Source of the DNA: Tetracentron sinense
Taxonomy: Eukaryota; Streptophyta; Magnoliopsida; Trochodendrales; Trochodendraceae
NCBI GenBank assembly: GCA_015143295.1
Contig: CM026565.1
Span: 17,122,548-17,186,547 of the forward strand
Direction: 5' to 3'
DNA: 64,000 bases
Shown here: positions 21,641-33,264 of the stretch, one piece after another
Numbering within the stretch: position 1 is the first letter of the stretch
Layout: every line of letters begins with the position of its first letter
Made by a program: the position numbers and the translations under genes
Notes under the pieces: generated by a model
What the model was told of the DNA's origin: nothing
Databases searched by the model: none
The model's input: only the letters and a program-made list of their open reading frames with translations

Positions 21641-22920
21641 ACGTTCTGCTCTCCCCTCTCCTCTAGTACCGGGCTTCAGTAGCGGTTTCTTCATTATATA
21701 GATAGCAGCGTGAGAGCTCTGAAATTCCATTCAGGTCCTTAGTTCCAGTCGAATCTCGAGTTGTATTCTTTCTATATTTCCTACTCCTCTGGCTTCTCTT
21801 TTTAGAAAGGGAAGAGGAGTTTAGAGCCTTCCAATGAGGGAGAACTTTCAGTCTTGACTGGCTTGGAGAAGATCAGGGCCATGAAAGTAGTTGAGCCCAT
21901 ACACATGAAGCCATTAGTGCAACATTCAGGGATGGATGTAGACCCATCGGGCAGGGATAATCATTCCGGTCCTGGGAGAGGTGGCGACTTAGCCCGCTTA
22001 AAGTGTATTATTGCCGTGAATTGACGAATTCTCCAATGATTATTCAAATACCTCTAACTATAGAGCCAGGTAGTAGCTATCTATAGTCGTTGGCGAAAGG
22101 ACGAAAAGATGAAGAAAGACAATTCATCTCCCAGTTCAGTTTGAATTACATTTCCTGGTCTTTCTTATTTGATATTCAATCTGCACCATATGATCATGAT
22201 CAATGTTTTGTTCGTGACCATACTACCTAGATAACCGAAACCTTTATACATGAATGAATGCACACTCACTACTCCCTATAGTTATCTATCTATCTATCTC
22301 TCGTTCTTTTCTTTCTTTTTCCATAAACTTCTTTCTTTTTCTTGCATCTGTTCTCTACCTAGACCTAATCCAAGCACTGAATTGATCAGGAACAGATCTT
22401 GTTGAATGAATTGATCCATTGTTGTATGCCCTACTTCTTAGTGCATTTTTTCCTACTCGGACCCCTACCAGACCGAACATTCCTTACCGACAATGGATAG
22501 ACTCCATAGAATTAATGCAAAGACTTTTCGAGACTGGACCAACCTGCCCAAACATCCGACTGCATTTTCCAATTGAGATGAAATATTACTACCGAAGTCC
22601 CTGATTGGTTTGAGAACCTGAATCGCTAGTAATCGCCGGTCAGCCATACGACGGTGAATAGGATCATCTAAGTGGGAAGGTCAAGTGGGGTCAATCACTC
22701 AACCTAGTCAGTGTAGATTCCACTCCCAGCCTTAACCTTGTTTCTTGTCTCCGACTCAATGCCCCCCTAACCTAAGTGGACCTGGCTGGCCACCGTACAG
22801 AAGTAGCTGGATTCTTCTTTCGTAAGGTGGTGAGAAACCACGCTTTTGGAGACTCCTTATTTCTCATGCAAGAAGAAGTCCATTCATTACCTGCGCCTTC
22901 AACCAAGGATCATGCACCGT
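21640..22920. other. Organelle-like DNA (probable mitochondrial, with a plastid 16S rRNA scrap) inside Gypsy ORF1
   Basis: Composition and texture change abruptly: more balanced base use, few decayed TE motifs, and intergenic mitochondrial-like sequence. At 22620-22659 about 39 of 40 bases agree with the plastid 16S rRNA 3' region as I know it (GAATCGCTAGTAATCGCCGG then TCAGCCATACG). The ORF1 protein stops making sense at about 22930 and resumes at about 21640, so the block interrupts a coding domain. Boundaries are approximate. Plastid scraps inside plant mitochondrial DNA are well known, so a nuclear insertion of mitochondrial DNA is the simplest reading; a direct plastid source is possible only for the 40-bp piece. 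Confidence 0.55.
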
Positions 22921-22929
22921 CTCCCTGAG

Positions 22930-23846
22930 ATGACGACGTGAGGTAGTCTTGTTATGACTAGCCACTTGCACTGCCACATAATGTCCTTCTCTGTCAGGTC
23001 CTAGAGAAGCTGGTAGAGCTCTCGGACGTCTGTAGTTACAACTGGACCCTGATCCTGAGAAATCTTCTGGGGGATGCTGTAACCTTCATGGAGATCAATC
23101 GGTAAAGATATGATCGTCGGCAGGTGTGCGACCAACCAGAGGTGTAAGAGCGGTGTGCTGGCATGGAAGATGCCCTTTTGGTGGCCTGCTGCCTGATTGA
23201 GAGCCTTGAGAAGCTCTGCAAGGATGACTAGTATGATGGTTCCGGAATCGCAGGTGTCCTCAATGATCCCTACCAATATAGACTCGACGAGTGTGCGGCA
23301 TCTCGGGAACAGTAATTGAGACATAACTATTAGTGTAAAGGCGTTGAGACTGGAGAATTCTGCTGCGATATGGTCAGGGTTCCACTTGGGGAGGTACAGC
23401 CTTTCCAGAGGCTGCACGGGTATCTGATCGAAAGTGTCGTTAGGACCAGGCTGCAAGCAGGCAGGCTTGAGATGCAAGAATCATGATAGGTCTACCTGGT
23501 AATTTATCCTGCAGCGCGGTACTATGGCATTGCCGTCCATGTTTAACCTCATAATGCGCTGAATTTCCTCCAAAGTTGGACATAGTTCGTTCTTACCGAA
23601 ACGAGAGACCATGTATGAGGGGTTCCAACACTGGATTGCAACGTTTATGAGGTGCGGATCTGGGTTAACCATGAATAGGTGTAGGACGGATCCCAATTTG
23701 TAATACCGGGCCCAAGCCAAAAGCTGACCGGATGTGAGGACCACTACTGCTTTCTAGAGGTTTCAATCACATACCCCCTCGAAAGTCAAATACACGGGCC
23801 GCGAGGGTTGAGCAGTTGTTTGTATGATCCCTGAAGGACCTGCCAT
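22930..23846 (-). pseudogene. ORF1 (DUF7745-like) of Gypsy element 2, N-terminal part
   Basis: Likely start at 23846 (MAGPSGIIQTTAQPSRPVYL). After two stops the frame gives SGQLLAWARYYKLGSVLHL, FGKNELCPTLEEIQRIMRL, a TGA at 23480-23478, then VQPLERLYLPKWNPDHIAA, SLNAFTLIVMSQLLFP, VILAELLKALNQAAGHQKG and LLHLWLVAHL. The order (size-change helix, W-N-P-S-Y, PTLEE, AEL..LN, LLHLW) matches the plant DUF7745 domain seen in an additional ORF upstream of gag in Tat/Ogre elements; its role in the element is not known. It ends near DIMWQCKWLVITRLP, where organelle-like DNA begins. All later stops keep one frame, so the decay is by point mutation. Confidence 0.65.
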
Positions 23847-24700
23847 CTACCTAGATAAGGACAGATTCTGTGTGAGTGTACTGTGTATGCAGATGAAAAT
23901 GCAGAGATACAAATAATGATACAATTTTTTTTTGATTTTTGATTGGGTGTGACATGGCATATGTAAGCCGATAGGGCAGTCGGATAGAGTTCCGGCGTGC
24001 TTTAACCCGAGTTGTTGGGAACCAGGGAACCTATCAAGTCAAGGTTAGGGGTAGGCCCGGAGAAGGCCTATCCTCTTGGGATTTGAACTCTATATGCTAT
24101 GTCGGGACACGGGGTCGGGTGCGTTTTATTACTATCACAAGTAAGGCTCAGTACATGCCCCTGGATGGGTGATTACCCGTGTAAAGGCTCGGATAGCCAG
24201 CCAAAGATTGGGGACAGATATATGGTGCAAGCAGGTTAGGATTAGGGGACCCTTCCAAATGGACTGCTTATAAACTATACCCTAGCCTAGGCTATATGTA
24301 TGAATGCTGGTGTATGCAAGTGTATTCCTAAGGATAGGAGGGTTACTTAATACCATATATGCTGCTCCCCGGTATAGAACATACCTAAAAAGGGATGATT
24401 GGTGTAAGCAGGAGCGTTCAAAACCGTTTCCTGAGGGTCATCACCCAGCAGGCAAAGTTCCGTAAACCTCTAAGACGTTTAAGCCATTGACATCGAAGAT
24501 CATCATCCGGCGGCCGCTAGCGTAATAAGCCTCTCTAAGGGTATTGAGTTGATTACACTATTATGGTATGAATGAAATACACAGTACACAAATCATTAAA
24601 GATGTGTAAAATGATTTGTATTAAGTTAAATATTAAGGCATTTGATTAATTTGAGGTTTATTTAGCTTAAACCTAGGTTCCAGGTTGAACCTTGAGTATA
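23847..24700 (-). other. Leader region of Gypsy element 2
   Basis: Non-coding stretch between the primer site and the ORF1 start. Nothing protein-like on either strand. It has a T-run at about 23923-23939. Confidence 0.5.
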
Positions 24701-24719
24701 TACCCTAGCAGAGTCGCCA
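24701..24719 (-). other. Primer binding site of Gypsy element 2 (tRNA-Arg type)
   Basis: The minus strand reads TGGCGACTCTGCTAGGG, six nt inside the 5' LTR boundary at 24726. TGGCGACTC at this position is the usual start of a primer site of Tat/Ogre elements, reported as complementary to a tRNA-Arg 3' end; the tRNA identity is from memory and not checked. Confidence 0.75.
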
Positions 24720-24725
24720 GAGCTG

Positions 24726-27376
24726 TGAGTGCAGGGAGGGGGGTTTGTGTTAAAAGTCGCCATCTATTCATTCAGAAGGGACAAGTCCCCGGGATGTTGG
24801 ATAAGATCTTGGTCTTCGATCAAAGATCAGGGTAAGAGGTTCGGTTAAGTTCAGGGAAGGGGTCAGGCACTCCGACACTTCCACTTATAGTGGTTCCCTA
24901 CTTGCTAGGTTTAAGTCAAATTAAAGATCAAACGTTAATTAAATGCCTAAGTGTTTAAGTCAATACTAACCGTAAGAAAGAGAAAGCTAACTAGGGTCGA
25001 ACTCGTGTTGGGTTGTCTATACACTCACATTAGGGATGAGATTAAACCGAACGTAGTTCTAGCACATGAGCCTGTGCTAAGGCTAGGGGTGTGTGTGTGT
25101 GTACCAAGGGTGGCTAATGTGCCTAATCCGGTGATTAGGGTTTTGCTTGACCGGGGTTGGTTAATGTGCAGAGTATAGGCTCGGTAGGCTGAAGGGTAGT
25201 CCGGTAGACTAGGGTTTAGGCCCGGCAGGCCAAGGATGAAGCCTAGAGGCTAAGAGGTGTGTTAACCCAGGGTTAGGGTTGCTAACCGGGTAAAAGGATG
25301 GTTAACCATGGTTAGGGGTACTAACCATGGTTAAAAAGGTTCCAAAGTTAAATTTTTTGACCTTTTATATTTTTCTTATTTTTTTTGAGATTTTTTCAAA
25401 TTTTTGTGATGTTAAGGGTCAAGGTCAGTCAAGAATGGACCCAGAAGGTATGACAGGGCCTAGAATAATTTCCTACCAGGTCTGGGCCCTGTACAAAGCC
25501 CGAAAAGTTAAAAATTTAAGAATGGAGGTAATCGGATTACCTGCATTACAGTAGAATTTTAACCATGGTTTGTACTGAAATAACCAGGGTTAGGGATCAC
25601 CCCTAGGAAAAGTAAAGACATGTATGTAAAGCCTGAACTCCAGGGATTCCAGTGGGCCAAGAGTGGACCCAAAATATGCTCGGGTGTGGGCCTCATAGGG
25701 GCCTAATGTCAGCCAAAAAAGATATTTTCTTGGCGGTAAAGAGTTTACCGCCAATACAAAAAACTTGTTTGTTGGGCATGTCGGTAATCAGGCTACCGAC
25801 AGTCTGTTAACCAAAGGTTCAGGGCCCTACTAACCAAGGTTAGGCTTGGGCCCTGGGTCTGAAATTTTATAGGGAGATAGGTGAGGTCTAGGGCTTCCCA
25901 CTGGGCCTTGAGTAGGCCTAAGGGGATGAGGTATGTGGGCCCTACTGGGGCCCAAAGTCTCTGGTCCGAAATGCTTTATGTTGTCGGTAAACAGACTGCC
26001 AACAGTCTAATAACCTGGGTTCAAAGCCTTGCTAACCATGGTTAGACCATGAGTTAGGGTCTGAGACTTGGTGGGGGGTTAGTTAAGGTCTAGGACAACC
26101 TAACTAAGGCCCTGGAACTGACCAGAGCCTGACTTAACCTGGGTTAACACTGAGTTACAAGTAAGGTAAAGTATGGTCGGTAATGGTATTACCGACCACT
26201 AGCAGTTAAAAAAAAAACAATATTTCTTCTGCTGGAGGTTGCACCAGCTGGGGTTTAGGAGTTCCCTCATGACTTGAGGGTCCCCCAGACGCCTTAAGGA
26301 GTGTCCATGCACGCTGTGGAGGGGTGAACTCGAGTTAGAGCCTCTAAGGGGTTCCCCACGCCTATGGTGAAGGTGGGGAACCCCTGTCCTCAGCCATGGA
26401 AGCTAAAATGCTCCTAGAAAAAGAAGAGGGGACCCCTTAGAACAGGACCAGGGGGTCCTACACTGAGCTTTTACTGAAGAAAAGAAAAGGGGAGGGTTCT
26501 ACCCTCTGTAAACCGGCGGTGGTGCAACTGCGGCGGGCGATGGCTGGCTGAACAGGCCTGGGACGGCCTGGAAAGGTTAGTGGTGATGTAGAGGGGCCTA
26601 CACAGGTCTGGAGTGGAGTTTAGGGTGGGTTAGACTGAAATTGGAAGAGGTTGGAGGTGAAAAACGGGAGTGTTTTGAACTGGGGGATGGCTTGGTTTTT
26701 ATAGAGAAGTAGAGGAGGTCTGGGGGCAGTAAGGTCATCCCCACAGGCGTGGGGGGACCAAGCACATATGAGCGAGGTGGCCTAGGGTGGTGGCTGTACG
26801 CGGTTTGTTGGGAATTACAAGGTGGCGGTAATCGAATTACGGCCACTCTGAAGATAGACTATTTTGGGGGTGTCGGTGAACCCATTACTGACACCCTGGA
26901 TTTTCTTCCATTACAAGCCACACCCTCGCATGTTTGGTCCAAAAGGGAGTTAGGCAACCACTTAGGGGTTTTTCCCGCCCACTTTATGAACTCAAAGGAT
27001 GTGGGCCACACCCTAGTGGACCCCTAAGGTTGGTGGGCCCTTGTTTGGGCCCCCCAAAGGCTTAGGCTTTGGTTTTTGGCATTTGGACTAGTTAGATGGC
27101 CCTTGATCTCGTGAGGGTTTTGGCCTAGGTTTGGCTAGGGCTTAGGGTAGGGCTATGGTCTAGGGCACACCTAGGGTTAGTCCTAGGGTTTAGCTAGGGT
27201 TAGCCTAGGGTTTAGGCTAGGGTTACACTAGGGTTTAGATCTCCTAATGGTAATTGGCTTTGAGGTCAAAGGGCTTGGTTCTTGGGTTTGAGGGTTTAGG
27301 GCCTACCTAGGGACTCCACTAGGGGGATGAGTGAGGTTATGTAGGTTAACCAGTGTGTAAAAATTGGGTGCTTACA
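24726..27376 (-). repeat. 5' LTR of Gypsy element 2 (2651 bp)
   Basis: On the minus strand it starts TGTAAGCACCC at 27376 and ends GCACTCA at 24726, adjacent to the primer site. It is aligned throughout with 10539-13248. It lacks 54 bp found in the other copy, lost between two GTTAAGGG repeats, and lacks about 16 bp near 24737. It has a minus-strand TATA box (CTATAAAAA, about 26697-26705). Confidence 0.87.
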
Positions 27377-27381
27377 GTATA

Positions 27382-27633
27382 AAAATTCCAATTAAATGTG
27401 ATAACACTAGTGCTATTTGCATGACCAAAAAGCTCATTCAACACTCTTGATCTAAATACATTGAGATAAGATATCACTTTATAAAAGATCGTGTACAAAA
27501 TAGGGATGTTGTGTTAGAATTTGTTGATACAAACAACCAACTTACTGACATATTTACAAAACCCTTACAGTATGAAAGATTTAATACATTAAGAAGATAA
27601 TTGGGGATGACTAGTCTAAATGAACTTAAATGA
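27382..27633 (+). pseudogene. Copia RNase H, C-terminal part (Copia-2)
   Basis: Resumes as KIPIKCDNTSAICMTKKLIQ, then YIEIRYHFIKDRVQ, VLEFVDTNNQLTDIFTKPL and RR*LGM, the canonical end of Copia pol. Nonsense codons lie at 27448-27450 (TGA where Arg is usual, HS*SKYIE) and 27598-27600 (TAA where Glu is usual, RR*LGM). It is the direct continuation of 10321-10538. Across the junction the frame is off by one, so there is also a small indel. Confidence 0.9.
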
Positions 27634-28175
27634 TCACATTTATGTCAAAATTGCTCATTAATGAAATCTTATGTCTTGATATTTAAAAATGCATTAAAAT
27701 TGTTTGATTATGTTATTTGTGTGATTTGGATGAATTACACAATATTTAGATGTTAAATTTAATCAATGAATTTGGGGAAAATGGGTTTAAAAATGAAAAA
27801 TAACATTTTCTCAGTGTTTACACTGATTTCGGTGATGAAATCAAGAAAGCATCTGAGTTTCGGTGAAAAATCTTGGAAATAATGGAAAAAAAATGTTTCA
27901 TGTCTCCAATTCGGAGACGAAATTGAATTCATTGTTCAATTTCGGTGACGAATTCTTTTCATCCAGGAAACATTAAGTTTCCTGTCTCTATTTTGGCGAT
28001 GAAATTGATCGTGGGCTATAAATATAAACCCTGAAATTCCCAACTTACCCGATCATTTCAAATATTTCCAAGTCCAAAACCGTATGCTCTTCTTCCCTCC
28101 AAAACCCTTTTCCAAAAATCTAACCATTCCAAACCTCCTTCAAAACTCTTTCCATTTCATTCAATCAAATTCGAA
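27634..28175 (+). promoter_or_regulatory. Probable internal promoter between Copia pol and env-like ORF
   Basis: No coding. Between 27825 and 28010 a word like TTTCGGTGACGAAATT recurs with variation about six times (near 27827, 27858, 27908, 27939, 27991). It is followed by TATAAATA at 28017-28024 and the ATG of the next ORF at 28176. The spacing (TATA about 150 nt before ATG) suggests a subgenomic promoter for the downstream ORF; inferred from sequence pattern only. Confidence 0.45.
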
Positions 28176-28571
28176 ATGGCTAGAACCAAGAATCCTAGTG
28201 AAGAACCAAACCCTAAAAGGCAAAAATCAACAACGTCTTCCTCTTCCTCAGAGAAAGCTTAGAACTTCAAGACAGAAAAATATGAGTAGAAATTCAAGGA
28301 GATCTTTAACAAAAGAATCACAGTATATGGTAAGTTCCTCCAACCTTCCATTCTAGAATCTTGGGGTTTAGAAAAAATCACCGAATACTTCAAAGCCCTA
28401 GATTGGATTTGTTTCCTTCAAGCCAGTGAGCCTATGTATCCGGAGCTTGTCAAGCTCTTCTATATTCACCTAAAATACGATTCCCCCAACCATGAAATTA
28501 CCTCTTATCTCTGTGGAAAAGAAGTTGTGTTTTTCCTCTGGACATTCCATTCTTTCAAAGATGGTCTTTGA
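28176..28571 (+). pseudogene. Env-like / putative plant transposon protein ORF, N-terminal part (Copia-2)
   Basis: ATG at 28176 begins MARTKNPSEEPNPKRQ, a basic Ser-rich start. It then reads FNKRITVYGKFLQP, ALDWICFLQASEPMYPELVK and HEITSYLCGKEVVF, matching the plant-specific domain often found downstream of Copia pol and in stand-alone plant transposon proteins (Transposase_32-type). There are two TAG stops early (after SSSEKA and after TEKYE), otherwise one open frame until TGA at 28569, where the coding similarity stops at an insertion. Continues at about 36041. Confidence 0.65.
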
Positions 28572-29219
28572 CCATGGTATATTATTTTTAAGGTTAAACG
28601 ACGGTTCATATTGAACCAAAACATAACCCCACGATACTCATATTCTTTGCTCTTCTTTCTTTTTCTTTGTGATATTCTTCAACTCTCCCTCTGGTTCTCC
28701 AAAAGCATCCCTCCACCACGACAATCCCTTGCGCTCTAGCCAATCTTGCTTCTCCACTAAGTGGTAGCAAAGCAGCCACCCGTCTCCTCAATTTTATCGT
28801 AAACACAATCTCCAAAGGACCAAATTCTTGTCTATGGATTAGGGCACACAAAATTCCAGTCGATATATGCTCGGTTCTCCTGTTGCCATTTTTGAACTAG
28901 CCAAAGCATTTCGAATCTGATTTTTCAATGTTCATCCCCCATTGGTCTTTGTAACTTTTGTAGGGCATCAAGTCTCTTCACTTTATTATTAATTATTGAG
29001 GTTTTTTCTCTTTGCTTGCAATAATTTTTTAATTCATTCTCCAAATCAAATCATTCCTTGAATTAGGTATTCTCCAAATCAAATCTCTAACATTTGGTTA
29101 ACACGCCTCAATCGTGCATTGAGATCATGGGTCTAATTCTTGGAGACATCCAGGTCAATTGGATTTGTTTAATGGAAACATAGATTGTTGGAGATCGGAT
29201 CACAGCCAATCCCGATTGA

Positions 29220-29511
29220 ACTCGGGGAGAGTTTCAATCGCACCCATTGGTCAACACATGTCCCTTTTAACCCATATTAACCATGGTTAAGATTCCCAAA
29301 CCCTAAGGGTTTAACAATCTAACCTTGGTTTTAAAAAAAATATTTTAAAAATTAACCTTAGGGATTTAACCTCACGGTTCATATTTTTTTTTTTTCTAAA
29401 AACCATTGTTAGATTGTTAAAGCCTAAGGGTTAGGGATTCTTAACCACGATTAATAGGGGGTTAAAATAGACATGTGTTGAGTTGTGGGTGTGATTGAAT
29501 TGACCCTGAGG
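29220..29511. repeat. Foldback (MITE-like) repeat 1
   Basis: Arms of roughly 120 bp: the left arm reads CAACACATGTCCCTTTTAAC, TTAACCATGGTTAAGATTC and AACAATCTAACCTTGG. The right arm is its imperfect reverse complement ending at GACATGTGTTGAGTTGTGGG. The spacer is A/T-rich. Same family as 29635-29912 and more distantly 49765-49985 and 49995-50215. Confidence 0.75.
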
Positions 29512-29634
29512 TCAATCGCAATTGGTTGTCCCATAGTGTGACGGGCAGTGTGTACAAGCCCCGGGAATTAATTCACCGCCGTATGGCTAATCGGTGACTA
29601 CTAGGGATTATGGCTTCATGCAGGTGAGATCCAC

Positions 29635-29912
29635 AAGTCAATTGTACCCACAGGTCAACATGTGTCCCTTTTAACCCCTATTAACCATGGTTAAGATTCC
29701 TTGGCCGATAGGGTTTAACAATCTAACCTTGGTTTTTTAAAAAATTAACCTTAGGGTTAAGAAATTTTATCATCACAATTATTTTTTTTCAATTTTTTTT
29801 AAAAAAAAACCAAGATTAGATCGTTAAACCTAAGGGTTAGGGAATCTGAACCACAGTTAATAGGGGTTAAAAGGGACATGTGTTGACCTGTGGCTGCGAT
29901 TGAACTCTCCCC
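29635..29912. repeat. Foldback (MITE-like) repeat 2
   Basis: Same arm sequences as the neighbour (AACATGTGTCCCTTTTAACC on the left; GGTTAAAAGGGACATGTGTTG on the right), about 125 bp downstream and in the same layout. Neighbouring copies may reflect local duplication. Confidence 0.75.
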
Positions 29913-32900
29913 AAATTCAATCATGATTGCAAATAGAGGGTATACCATTTTGATAGAAGATAAAAAAAAAAAGAGCAAGTACAAGATATAGAATAAAATT
30001 TCCATGTGGCTTGTTTAATAGCATATGTGAATTAATGGGAGAAATTTGACTGGTTCTGTTTCTAAGAGAATTATATTGAATTTGATATAAAACTTGAAGA
30101 ACGGTGTTTGTTTCTGTCATGTGTTGGGGACTGGGGGGGTCGGGGGTGGTTAATTGAACACTTGATATGAATCTCGGTTTTATTATCTTTTCAAAACCTT
30201 GGTGGCTTAAGTGTTTTGGGAATGACCTCAAAAGATAGATTGATGTTTCTCACTTAAGTGAGGAAACAATAAGCCCTCTCACTAGTCACTAGTGCTTTAG
30301 TCACCGATAGACGAGGCCTAGGCAACATTAGATGGCCTTGTGCATGCTTACACTCTAATTAGGTGCTAGGGGGCCTGGGCCTCCGTGCTAGGTGAGGCAA
30401 TCTCCTAGGCATTGTTGGGTGACACATTTGACTACATAGTTTTGAATCTTTTGATAAGTTCTTACACCTTTGTCACGGTTAGTGTGATGTTATCCTGCCG
30501 AGCACACACACGCATGCATAGGCAAGGATTGGGCACACTTTTCACTTTTCGTAGGGCTCACTTGATCCTTTTAAAGGGTTGTGATGGGTGCCTTGTGATT
30601 GACACCGTTCTAGTAAATTGAAAGAAATTTAATTTATGATTTCTCTGATGGTGTTCCTTCAGACTCAACGAGAGTCTTGTAAGGAGGCACAACTCATGGG
30701 TGAGGGTTTGGACTTTGGCCTACCAAGGACTTGGTCTTGACTCTAGAGGATGGGAGATACAAATGTTAATCTGTTGTTTTGCCTTCCTATTTATTATTCA
30801 TCACCTACAACATAATTGGGTCTTTTATATTTTTCTAATCAGGTACCTCCACTCCTTCATTTTGCATGGTTCAAAATCGTCATCCTTGAAAAACTAAATC
30901 TTCCAATAACTTTTATGCTAGTGCTGGAATATCTATTTTGGAAATATTTCTATTAGAGTGATCCTTACTGTCTAAACACTTTTAACATTTCTATCCCAGC
31001 TATAAGCCTATAACCAATCTCTCATGAAACTTTGTTGTCATTTTTTCATTCCTAAAGTAGTCATCATAACCTCCTACTAGCAAGACCGAGCCCCCTCCCC
31101 TCTTAAAGATGAGCCATCTTCCTCAACCATTATTGCAGTTTTAGTTTCTTTTCTTTTTAAATATCTAAAATCTCTTATTTAAAACCCTTCGTTTACTATT
31201 TAACAAAAGGGAAACCTAACCTTTACCGGAATAAAATGATGAAAGAACTCTAGTTTTACAACAATTTTTGTTAAGAACCCATATGAACTTTTCTTATGAC
31301 CAATAGTTGTTATGCCTTTGTTTTCATAGGTTTATTAGTTCCTCTCTTTCCAGTTCAAGCTTTGTTTCTAAATTACATCTCGTTCTGTTGGAAGAACTGC
31401 TTTCTAGTACTTAAAACCCATAATAGATAAATAGATCATCCAAGTTTCTTTCTCCCCTATACTTTGTTCCCACTTCACATCTTATTATTTTTTTGTGTCA
31501 TTGATAATGCATTTTACATTTTGTGAATACTTTGTTGTCCTTCACAATGCTATCTGAAAATTTTATATATCATGTTAAGTTTCTAATTGGGTCTTTTGCA
31601 TATAGGATTGGTTCCTCTGACTTTGGCCTTTTGCATATGTGAAAAATATTTTTATGAGGACATTCTTCTTGATGACCCTTTATTTTTAAGCATGTGATTT
31701 CTCCTAGCTTGAGTTGTTCCATTACCATCCTTATACAACTATACTAATTACTAGCAATCAGATTTATGAATTGGTGCTTTAAAAGATCCAAGTATCAGAT
31801 AATTTCAACCTACCCTCTCTAGTGGTTGAATTGTGGCTGCTAGAGAAGGCAGCTAACACCTCCATCCTTGTCAAATGAGATTTTGGGAACTAATCTTGGG
31901 TTATAGTCCAAAATTCAATGGGACCAACTAGTGAAATCAACAGATGAATCTATGGATAGGAGAGACCATCATACCAGCATAGTTATAAAAAACTCCAGCA
32001 CACCTCGCCTATATCAGCTAATGGAAATGGATAATATGCTGCTAAATGTTGCTATTTAATACTTTAAACAGTTAGATTTATAGCTTGTGGACATTTTTAA
32101 AGTTCATCCTTTTACTTTTCTTTTTGACAGATAGGCGCCATCCTTTCCTTCAATATAATTTTTTGCAACCATCCTTTAAACTATAATCTATTGTTACTTC
32201 TTGAGCTACCATGTAGTACTATTCCACTATGTGAAAGAATACAATGGAAGAGTAGCGCAAAGAACTAACTTCTATTTTTTATTTGGGGTTTTCTTATTTG
32301 ATTATGTAGATGTAGTGAAACTTATCTACAGCTACCTAGTGAAAATCTCAAGTTCTAAGTTGTTTTGTTTTTTTTTTTATAGAGTTTCTAATTTTGTCTT
32401 TGTTTTGATGAAACTCTGTGGTGTTTCTTTACATGCCCAAGGTTGGGATTGTTTGGTAAACACGAGCTGAAAAAGGTATGGTATTTGATCCTCAAAAAAC
32501 CTACATGTCAAAAAGAAATGGAAATTCTGGATTTTTTCTTAGGGTTTACTCCTTTGATTTAGGTTGGACAAAAGTTTTTGAGTTGAGGAATCGGATGCTG
32601 AAAAACTGCAGCATCAATTAACTTAGAAAACCTCAAATTAGAAATCCATCGTCAACATCCCATCGAGTCATTTCCAATAGCGCTAATCGCCATTAACGTT
32701 ATCGAAGGTGCGTCTCTCTCTCTCTCTCTGTATGTATATGGAATGACTTTTTTCACTTGTTTCTCATTCGTTTAAAATAGTCCTTAGGCCCTTTGGATTT
32801 CTATCTCCTACTTTAGATTACAAGATCTGCAAAAATCCAATGAAGTGGTAAGCTTGCCTCATGATCTTTTCTTTCTTTTGAGAGATTATGCACAATTCAC

Positions 32901-33240
32901 ATTCATTTGATTAGGAATATTTGAGTTTCTTTAGGATGTCAGTTTTTTTAATATATGTTATATTAACTAGTATAGCACACAACAACAAAACATATTGATA
33001 AGGTCCCCAATTTCAATGCCCGCAACAACCTCTAATCCTATCACATTCTCATTGTGTTAAAACTTAAGAGGATGCTAATGGCTTTTTGTATGGCTAGTAC
33101 AATAGCCACATGATGGGTTGATATATCATATATGAACAGAGGAAATTGAGAACATGGTTGCTATGAGATATTAGTTTAATCTCCTTATTCGTCGCCGAGC
33201 CTCTCATTATAGGGTTGTATGAATGCAGATTAATATGGAA

Positions 33241-33264
33241 GGGGGGGGGGGGGGGGGGGGGGGG
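33241..33264. repeat. Poly-G run (24 G)
   Basis: An uninterrupted run of 24 G in AT-rich context. Similar runs lie at 47107-47125 and 47174-47190 (G) and 43021-43036 (C). Their exact lengths are not reliable in most sequencing methods. Confidence 0.9.

Larger units (their letters stand above)
10539..27376 (-). mobile_element. Non-autonomous Tat/Ogre-like Gypsy element, 16.8 kb (element 2)
   Basis: On the minus strand: 5' LTR (27376-24726), primer site (24719), ORF1 remnant (from 23846), gag remnant (about 20340-19880), long 3' UTR (about 19170-13249), polypurine tract and 3' LTR (13248-10539). No reverse transcriptase, RNase H or integrase can be found, so it must have used enzymes from relatives such as element 1. 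It is flanked by ACATA (10534-10538) and GTATA (27377-27381), a probable 5-bp target duplication with two transitions, and it splits a Copia RNase H. Internal later insertions: an LTR at 13458-15814 and organelle-like DNA at about 21640-22920. Over about 120 aligned LTR bases I count roughly 7-8% differences, so the insertion is not recent. Confidence 0.87.

Noticed and set aside
22620..22659. Possible rRNA gene
   Set aside because: Only about 40 bp match the 16S 3' region and the flanks are unrelated, so it is a scrap within organelle-like DNA, not a gene.
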